The notes below the pieces were generated by a model. The model searched no databases, was not told the DNA's origin, and was given only the letters and a program-made list of their open reading frames with translations. A stretch of 11,050 bases of DNA from Myxococcales bacterium (GTDB taxonomy: Bacteria > Myxococcota_C > UBA6777), in the NCBI GenBank assembly GCA_027005175.1, contig JALTMC010000603.1, forward strand, positions 1 through 11,050, written 5' to 3'. Position 1 is the first letter of the stretch. Each line of letters opens with the position of its first letter. Of this stretch, positions 6,441 to 11,050 are shown one piece after another. A program made the translations under genes and the position numbers.

Positions 6441-7658
6441 TCATTTGGGTGGCATCCCCCACAGGATAAATAGGAGTGCTCCCAAGGTAAGAAGGAGTAA
6501 AATCAGGGGAAGTTTGAAGGTTTGCCAGAAGGTTCGGGGGAGAAGATCATCTTCCCACTCCTCCAGAGGATCTTGTTGCTCTGCTGAAGAGCCTTGTTGC
6601 TCTGCTGAAGAGCTTTGTTGCTCTGTTGGAGGGCCTTGTTGCTCTGTTGGAGGGGCTTCAATGATGAGTTGTTGTCGCAAGTCTTCTTGTGATGCTGTGG
6701 GGGGTGGGGTATCGACGTCGTCGAGGTCGGAGATGTTGATTGGAGCGTTGCCTACACTCAGGCTTAATTTCCCTTCCTGGCGTGGGAAGGGTTCTTTGGG
6801 AAGGATCGCCTTGACACGTTGGTAGAACTCGTTTGCATTGTGGGGTCGATCATCGGGAGACTTGGCGAGTAAGGAGTGAAACAGCTCTTCCACTTCGTCA
6901 GGGATCATGAGGTCTGGTCGTTTTTGGGACAGAGTGGGAGGGGTCTGGACAAGGTGGGCTTCCCGTAGTTTTTGACTGCTGGACTCTGTAAATAGAGGAC
7001 GATGGGTGAGCAGCTCAAACAAGATCACGGCCAGAGCGTAGAGATCGGCGCGGCCATCGATGTTATCGTTGCGGATCTGTTCGGGTGACATATAGCGCGG
7101 TGTGCCTACAAATCGGGCTGGGATCTCGTCGACATCAGGGCAGGATGCGATACCGAAATCGAAGAGTTTGAGGGTCTCTCCCGGAGAGTCTGGGCCTTGC
7201 AAAAAGATATTCTCTGGTTTGAGATCCCGGTGGATGATGTCTTGTTTGTGAAAGTACTGAAGTGCTTCGCACAACTGTTCTATCCAGCGCAGGATCTGAC
7301 TGTGCTTGGGTGGCTTGGGGTTGCGTCGCAAGTGGGTTTTAAGGGTATGACCTGTGATGTATTCCATACAGATATAGCGACCCAACTTGTCATCGACTCC
7401 GTGATCTTCGAGTTGAACAATATTGGGATGATTGAGTTTTAATAGGATCTTAACCTCTCGCTGAAACAAATGCATGCCTTGTGAGTCATTTGCCAACTCG
7501 GGGCGCAGCAGCTTAAAGACACGCAAGATAGAGCGTTCACTGCCGATCACGGGTGGTCTTTGTGCAAGAAAGATCGTCCCCATCCCACCGCTGGCCAGAC
7601 ACTTTTCTAGCCGGTATGTACCTATATGTTCACCAATCCTCGGATCTTCTGAAGCCAC
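6441..7658 (-). CDS. Tail-anchored Hanks-type Ser/Thr protein kinase
   Basis: A 405-aa Ser/Thr kinase with the catalytic domain first (about 15-290): glycine loop ASGGMG (22-27), Lys49, helix-C Glu68, HRDLKPEN (143-150), DFG (167-169) and SPE (191-193), all intact. A disordered acidic and proline-rich linker follows, with four 7-residue repeats ending in EQQ (335-362). A single hydrophobic helix, LPLILLLLTLGALLFILWG (383-401), almost at the C-terminus leaves only four residues beyond it. This predicts a tail-anchored inner-membrane protein with the kinase in the cytosol and no extracellular sensor. The start is GTG at 7658, supported by AAGGA about 10 nt upstream. It heads the minus-strand group (kinase, rimI, kinase, rnd) and is divergent from the FHA/sigma-54 activator gene, which favours a functional link between them. 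Confidence 0.92.
   Translation of the reverse strand: MASEDPRIGEHIGTYRLEKCLASGGMGTIFLAQRPPVIGSERSILRVFKLLRPELANDSQGMHLFQREVKILLKLNHPNIVQLEDHGVDDKLGRYICMEYITGHTLKTHLRRNPKPPKHSQILRWIEQLCEALQYFHKQDIIHRDLKPENIFLQGPDSPGETLKLFDFGIASCPDVDEIPARFVGTPRYMSPEQIRNDNIDGRADLYALAVILFELLTHRPLFTESSSQKLREAHLVQTPPTLSQKRPDLMIPDEVEELFHSLLAKSPDDRPHNANEFYQRVKAILPKEPFPRQEGKLSLSVGNAPINISDLDDVDTPPPTASQEDLRQQLIIEAPPTEQQGPPTEQQSSSAEQQGSSAEQQDPLEEWEDDLLPRTFWQTFKLPLILLLLTLGALLFILWGMPPK
6573..6656 (-). repeat. Four in-frame 21-bp repeats in the kinase linker
   Basis: Four tandem 21-bp units encode APPTEQQ, GPPTEQQ, SSSAEQQ and GSSAEQQ at residues 335-362. The units fall into two near-identical pairs, suggesting two rounds of duplication. 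They lie in the linker between the kinase domain and the C-terminal anchor, so copy number could change the linker length without breaking the frame. Confidence 0.9.
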
Positions 7659-8033
7659 GGTCCTCTTTTCCTTTTTCCAAGAGTCTCATCGATACTACTG
7701 TTGCAGTTTTATCACAGGCAGCTTCTGTTTCAAAGAATGATTGTCTTAAGTTTCTTCTCAATCTCATGCCCACGACTTCGGAGTGCATCTTGAATGCCTC
7801 TAAGAGTGTATCTTGAATGCCTTTAACAAAAGGACTCTCACTCTGCTGTGGTAGATCTTGACCACATCCTCTTGTTGATGAAGGAACTCTCCAAAGGTCG
7901 CTTTGATTGACCTAACTTGACAGAGACGATATGTTCACAAATATCTTTATCAAAGCTCCAGTAAACCTAAATCACTTTTGTCAACTTTTGGTAGAGTAGA
8001 GAATCAATATTCAGGAAGGAGCAAGAGCACATC
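7659..8033. promoter_or_regulatory. 375-bp divergent intergenic region between kinase and sigma-54 activator genes
   Basis: No gene is supported. The left part holds the kinase ribosome binding site. A 23-bp tandem duplication is at 7780-7825. TTGACC (7907-7912) and TTGACA (7917-7922) are spaced by one helical turn, with the inverted form GTCAA at 7980-7984. TTGACA could be the -35 box of a plus-strand promoter; the best -10-like sequence, TATCTT at 7942, is spaced poorly. The right part is AT-rich and ends in AAGGAG, 12 nt before the activator start. Confidence 0.4.
7780..7825. repeat. 23-bp tandem duplication
   Basis: Two adjacent copies, 7780-7802 and 7803-7825, share GAGTG, ATCTTGAATGCCT and TAA with two mismatches. 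The pair lies in the intergenic region upstream of the kinase gene and has no visible coding role. Confidence 0.85.
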
Positions 8034-9458
8034 ATGTCACAAGGTGGAAGTAATATGGGGCGTAGTGAAGCCATCCCAGATACACAAATGGCACGAGGAG
8101 TAGGATTTCTTAAAGATACATTTGTGGTGGAAGATAGTTCACTGACAGTCGTGTCTGGACCTCATCAGGGACAGAGTGTGTCCTTGGATCGAGAGACTCT
8201 CTACATTGGTCGGAGTGAATGGTGTGACCTCGTACTCTCCCAGGACTTGCAAGTCAGCGCAAGACACTGTGAGATTTCTGTTCAACCCGATGGGATTCGT
8301 GTTCGTGATCTGAGCAGTAGCAACGGTATCTTTCTAGGAGATAACCGCATTCTCGAAGCCTATCTTACTCCCAGCACTCCTCTCCAGGTGGGGCAATCTA
8401 CTCTTGTCTTGCAAAACCATCAACAACAGAGAGAGCTTTCGATCCCATACCGTGACGCTAGCGGTCTATTGGTGGGGAAAAGCCCAAAGATGCGCAAGCT
8501 CTTTCATATGCTGGAGCGTTTGAGTCAGCGCGATGTCGCTCTTTTGCTTCTGGGAGAAACAGGTACTGGAAAAACTAGTATTGCCCACGCTCTTCATCAA
8601 CAGAGTCTACGGGCACAGGGTCCTTTTGTTGTTGTCGACTGCGGCTCCCTCCCTCCCTCTTTGATTGAATCCTCCCTCTTTGGAAATGAAAAAGGAGCCT
8701 TTACCGGCGCAGACCGTCAACACAAAGGCTACTTTGAGCAAGCGCATCAAGGAACATTATTTTTGGATGAGATCGGTGAGTTACCGTTGGAGATGCAGCC
8801 CAAACTACTGTCTGCTCTGGAGAGTCAGCGCTTTCAGCGAGTTGGGGGAACTTCTCCCATTTCGGTAGACTTTCGACTTGTAGCAGCCACACACCGCGAC
8901 TTGCAAGCTGAAGTCAAGTCTGGTCGTTTTCGCGAAGACCTCTATTACCGCCTTTCTGTCGTTGAGTTAGAGGTCTCTCCTCTGCGAGAGCGTCCTGAAG
9001 ATATTCCCCTTCTTGCCGAAGGTCTACTCAAACAACTTGTTCCAGAACAACGCTATCAATGGAGCATGTCTGCGATCAAGCAACTTCAAGATTATTTGTG
9101 GCCTGGAAATGTTCGTCAACTCCGCAATGTCTTGGAACGTACGATCACTTTCCTCGAAGGTAACACCATCACTCCCGGCGATTTGCTTCTCCCTTCTCAA
9201 GAGCCCGAAACTACCCCTTCACCTCTGACCTCTTTGGCAGTCTCTTCACAACGACAAGGTGAAACAGGTGGTATCCATATGGACTTTCCTGGAGATGGCT
9301 CTCTCTCCCTCAAACAAATGATCGAAGAGACAGAGCGTGTCATTCTCACTCATGCAATGACGCAACATCAGGACAATGTTCGGAAGTCCGCTGCAATGCT
9401 TGATATTTCCTTACCCTGGATCTACAAACGCTTGAAGAAATACGGCCTCAAAGAATAA
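8034..9458 (+). CDS. Sigma-54-dependent transcriptional activator with N-terminal FHA domain
   Basis: A 474-aa bacterial enhancer-binding protein that should remodel RNA polymerase-sigma-54 at -24/-12 promoters. The N-terminal FHA domain (about 37-127) keeps the phosphothreonine-binding residues Gly59-Arg60, Ser75, His78 and Asn97. The AAA+ domain has Walker A GETGTGKT (174-181), the sigma-54 contact loop GAFTGA (221-226) and Walker B LFLDE (242-246). The C-terminal end (about 428-474) is a Fis-type helix-turn-helix. There is no receiver domain, so control is probably through Ser/Thr phosphorylation read by the FHA domain, a layout well known in myxobacteria. AAGGAG lies 12 nt before ATG 8034; ATG at 8055 with AGGTGG 7 nt upstream is an alternative start. 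It is divergent from a kinase gene and upstream of a sigma-54 promoter at 9958. Confidence 0.95.
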   Translation: MSQGGSNMGRSEAIPDTQMARGVGFLKDTFVVEDSSLTVVSGPHQGQSVSLDRETLYIGRSEWCDLVLSQDLQVSARHCEISVQPDGIRVRDLSSSNGIFLGDNRILEAYLTPSTPLQVGQSTLVLQNHQQQRELSIPYRDASGLLVGKSPKMRKLFHMLERLSQRDVALLLLGETGTGKTSIAHALHQQSLRAQGPFVVVDCGSLPPSLIESSLFGNEKGAFTGADRQHKGYFEQAHQGTLFLDEIGELPLEMQPKLLSALESQRFQRVGGTSPISVDFRLVAATHRDLQAEVKSGRFREDLYYRLSVVELEVSPLRERPEDIPLLAEGLLKQLVPEQRYQWSMSAIKQLQDYLWPGNVRQLRNVLERTITFLEGNTITPGDLLLPSQEPETTPSPLTSLAVSSQRQGETGGIHMDFPGDGSLSLKQMIEETERVILTHAMTQHQDNVRKSAAMLDISLPWIYKRLKKYGLKE

Positions 9459-9685
9459 CCAGTGAGTGCCTACACAACCAACCTCTTTTTACCCCAATTG
9501 CCGTACAGAACGAAAGCCCATTTCCCTGTAGAACCAAAGAAGAAGCACAAGCCTTTTTGGTGAAGGTTTCCCCCCTCCACAAAAAAGACAGTTTCGCACT
9601 TTTATAACTGATAGATGAAATAGAGTCCATCGATTGCCTATCATGGATCATGATCATGGAATTAACACAACCATGGAGCAAGACG

Positions 9686-9811
9686 ATGGAAACACAATAT
9701 GCTAATTTTTTCTACCAAATTTTTCTACAGGGCAACGAGATTGACCGAGCAATCAAAGGCAAGCTATTGTTGTACAAGCCCAATACCTGCCAGGCTCTGG
9801 TCACACAATAA
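9686..9811 (+). CDS. Possible small protein, 41 aa
   Basis: An ATG with GGAG 7 nt upstream opens a 41-codon frame beginning METQYANFFYQIFLQGNEID and ending in TAA. It has an aromatic, weakly hydrophobic first half and a basic centre (IKGKLLLYK). I do not recognise it. The ribosome binding site is the only real support, and in an AT-rich intergenic stretch such a frame can occur by chance. Confidence 0.2.
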   Translation: METQYANFFYQIFLQGNEIDRAIKGKLLLYKPNTCQALVTQ

Positions 9812-9957
9812 GACGACAAGCATTCTTCGATCGTTTAAAGCCTGCGGATAAAAACATAATCAGATTGTATAATTCATTTAATGTAAAAGTTCTTCAAATT
9901 GGTGTTGCTGCTTCTACCTGTTTGATAATACAGGGATTGTGATGAAATAACTTAGGC

Positions 9958-9973
9958 TGGTACATCTTCTGCT
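9958..9973 (+). promoter_or_regulatory. Sigma-54 (-24/-12) promoter
   Basis: TGGTAC-ATCTT-CTGCT matches the consensus TGGCAC-N5-TTGCW, with the required GG and GC dinucleotides exactly 10 bases apart and one change in each half. Transcription would start near 9984, giving a 5' leader of about 50 nt before the ATG at 10034. It lies in the gap directly after a gene for a sigma-54 activator, which raises its credibility. Confidence 0.65.
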
Positions 9974-10033
9974 TTGTCTCGGAGTGACAAGAGAATTGAA
10001 ACATTCCCTATCTCTCATACAAGGAGCAGAGTC

Positions 10034-10465
10034 ATGAAACTCAATCATCTTATTCAATCCTTAATCAGCTCACTTACAACACAACGAAACTCCGCTGGAG
10101 TGCAAGCTCTTCAGGGACGACCAATTGGTAATAGTTTGGTCAATAGTTTTGGGGTGGGTCAGCTTCCTCAGGTTGGACAACCAGGAATGAGGCGAAACCT
10201 CCTTCAGCCACCGGTGGCATCTGGCATGGCTGGGGACTCTGGATTAGCAGCAGCAGGTGGTGCTCTCAACCGGATGGAGCAACTGAGAACTCAGATGAAC
10301 TCCATTCAGAATAGCAAGATGAGTCCTGAGAAAAAACAAGCTGCGATGATGAAGTTACAGCAGCAGATGCAACAGGTGACGCAGATGTTGCAGATGATCT
10401 CCAAGATTATGCAAAATCAACACAATGTCGCCACCTCCATCATTAACAATCTGCCAAGGAGTTAA
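10034..10465 (+). CDS. Unrecognised 143-aa Gln/Met-rich helical protein, possible needle-like secreted subunit
   Basis: The ATG at 10034 is chosen because AAGGAG (10021-10026) lies 7 nt before it; a longer frame from 9974 would place its start codon on the sigma-54 promoter. The protein has no cysteine, no tryptophan, no signal peptide and no membrane helix. Residues 20-76 are Gly/Pro/Gln/Ser-rich and probably disordered. Residues 77-140 look like two amphipathic helices broken at KMSPEKK (95-101), the second very Gln- and Met-rich and ending ATSIINNLPR. Type III secretion needle subunits (MxiH, PrgI) have a hairpin of similar length with a Pro-containing turn and end in AAIIQNFR. The resemblance is in layout and a few residues only and is my inference. 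Expression is probably from the sigma-54 promoter upstream, under the neighbouring FHA activator. Confidence 0.75.
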   Translation: MKLNHLIQSLISSLTTQRNSAGVQALQGRPIGNSLVNSFGVGQLPQVGQPGMRRNLLQPPVASGMAGDSGLAAAGGALNRMEQLRTQMNSIQNSKMSPEKKQAAMMKLQQQMQQVTQMLQMISKIMQNQHNVATSIINNLPRS

Positions 10466-10705
10466 ACGCCTACCCCTCGTAGACAGCTCCCTCCTACCAA
10501 ACAAAAGCGAAAGAAAAAATCCAAGAAGAAAAACCAGAAGGGCATTTCGCATCGATGATGCGATGCTATATATGCGGTATGACTGCAACTCGAACAGAAC
10601 GCGCCCTTAGTATTACAACGAGACTTTGAGCGATGGTTCCGTGTTGGCCTGCACCGCCGATATGACGCCCCGCACTGAAGTACGGGTCTGCGAGGCAACA
10701 TGATA

Positions 10706-10970
10706 TAGTTATGGGGTAAGTCCCAAGGGGACTCTGTACTTGGAAAGCAATGATACTCCACTGAAACCCATGGATGGAAGCATCAGTACATGGAGTGTTG
10801 AAGTCCCCCTTGGGACCGAGCCACGTTCGGATTTTGAGCTGTATCTATTCTGTGTTGGTGGTATGGGGTTGAAACTCCATGTGTCATGTGGTGAAAGTCC
10901 ATTGTGAAGGATATCAATGTATCAAGAACCAATCTCCACATTCGAATATCATCCTTCGCGAATCTGTTGT
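10706..10970. other. Structured region with interlocking inverted repeats, possible structured RNA
   Basis: Perfect pairs are AGTCCC/GGGACT (10719-10724 with 10728-10733), GTCCC/GGGAC (10803-10807 with 10812-10816), TGTACT/AGTACA (10735-10740 with 10785-10790), and ACATGGAGT/ACTCCATGT (10788-10796 with 10874-10882, 9 bp). GTGAAGGAT pairs with ATCCTTCGC around an inner AATGT/ACATT in about 10895-10960. A motif of the form ATGGGGT-nnn-AAGTCC recurs four times, once as GGTGAAAGTCC, a phrase also seen in domain I of bacterial group II introns. Some pairings exclude each other. Strand and identity are unknown, and no intron 5' end or reverse transcriptase is visible. Confidence 0.4.
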
Positions 10971-10974
10971 TCAT
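10783..10974 (-). CDS. Possible small protein, 63 aa, strong ribosome binding site
   Basis: The ATG at 10974 is preceded by a full GGAGGT (10984-10989) with a 9-nt spacer, the best Shine-Dalgarno in the window. The 63-aa product begins MNNRFAKDDIRMWRLVLDTL and looks protein-like for about 40 residues, then becomes polar and low in hydrophobics. I do not recognise it. The reading frame runs through the inverted repeats of this region, so it may be the 5' remnant of a broken gene, a genuine small gene, or a chance frame. Overlapping alternative hairpins lie just upstream of its ribosome binding site. Confidence 0.35.
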   Translation of the reverse strand: MNNRFAKDDIRMWRLVLDTLISFTMDFHHMTHGVSTPYHQHRIDTAQNPNVARSQGGLQHSMY

Positions 10975-11050
10975 ATCGTAATTACCTCCATCAGATTAGA
11001 GCAAAGCCTTGCTCATTCGGTTGCTCTGTCCGTCTCTTTCGATTGGTGTC

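Larger units (their letters stand above)
9459..10033. other. 575-bp intergenic region downstream of the activator
   Basis: AT-rich sequence without a recognisable long gene. It contains a possible 41-codon ORF (9686-9811), overlapping short palindromes GATCATGATC and CATGATCATG at 9646-9658, and the sigma-54 promoter at 9958-9973. No clear terminator hairpin with a T tract follows the activator gene. Confidence 0.6.
10466..11050. other. 585-bp region without a recognised gene, rich in inverted repeats
   Basis: The left part (10466-10558) is an in-frame, stop-free, very basic continuation beyond the TAA of the helical protein. 10559-10705 shows only scrambled short frames. 10706-10970 contains many interlocking inverted repeats, described separately. 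At the right edge is a possible minus-strand start region. No tRNA, rRNA or intrinsic terminator was recognised. Confidence 0.6.

Noticed and set aside
6337-6825. 162-codon plus-strand frame with Cys/Ser-rich repeats
   Set aside because: It is antisense to the EQQ-repeat linker and anchor of the kinase; the repeats explain its composition.
9646-9658. Overlapping palindromes GATCATGATC and CATGATCATG as an activator binding site
   Set aside because: It lies about 300 bp from the sigma-54 promoter and is a low-complexity palindrome; plausible but without a second copy or known consensus.
9448-9681. 77-codon minus-strand frame after the activator gene
   Set aside because: No ribosome binding site noted, no recognisable motif, and it overlaps the end of the activator gene in antisense.
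9974-10033. Longer N-terminus for the helical protein starting at 9974
   Set aside because: That start overlaps the sigma-54 promoter and lies upstream of the predicted transcription start, while ATG 10034 has AAGGAG at ideal spacing.
10555-10680. Short frames encoding CYICG and RDFERWFRVGLHRRYDAPH, suggestive of a broken gene
   Set aside because: They lie in different frames, are too short to place in any family, and no ribosome binding site links them.
10462-10761. 99-codon minus-strand frame after the helical protein gene
   Set aside because: The product is Cys/Arg/Ser-rich with no motif, and its end is antisense to the A-rich basic stretch.

Overview
The window (about 50% GC by eye) looks like chromosome from an uncultured bacterium of the Myxococcota/Deltaproteobacteria type. 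This is inferred from two Hanks-type Ser/Thr kinases (one with the HRDLSPAN catalytic loop common in myxobacteria), an FHA-domain sigma-54 activator, and an acyl-CoA dehydrogenase of the ACAD10/11 type. No rRNA, tRNA, transposase or cas gene was found, so the assignment is soft.

Left third (1-3510), plus strand: the C-terminal end of a bile acid:sodium symporter-family (BASS) transporter, an NADP-dependent oxidoreductase of the CurA/prostaglandin-reductase type, and an acyl-CoA dehydrogenase. They look like lipid or small-molecule metabolism genes. The spaces between them are full of repeats. They hold a 54/55-bp tandem duplication that starts inside the transporter's last codons, a CRISPR-like array (36-bp repeats, 36-39-bp spacers, no cas genes), and a leader of about 100 bp shared by the oxidoreductase and dehydrogenase genes, in which a 43-bp unit is triplicated before the second gene. 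A 36-bp exact duplication around the dehydrogenase stop codon flanks a 38-bp insert, the same geometry as the CRISPR-like array.

Middle (3511-7658), minus strand: four genes in one orientation, read right to left. They are a tail-anchored Ser/Thr kinase, the N-acetyltransferase RimI, a second soluble Ser/Thr kinase and ribonuclease D (rnd). Gaps of 57-114 bp allow co-transcription. Diverging from the first kinase, across a 375-bp spacer, is a plus-strand sigma-54 activator with an N-terminal FHA domain and a Fis-type HTH (8034-9458). FHA domains bind phosphothreonine, so a local kinase-to-FHA-to-sigma-54 signalling module is a reasonable inference.

Right end (9459-11050): a sigma-54 -24/-12 promoter sits just upstream of a 143-aa Gln/Met-rich helical protein (10034-10465). 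Its last 60 residues resemble in layout the helical hairpin of type III secretion needle subunits. Beyond it lie about 580 bp with no recognisable gene, rich in interlocking inverted repeats, plus one short minus-strand ORF with a very good Shine-Dalgarno. The region could be a structured RNA or the edge of a mobile element cut by the window end.
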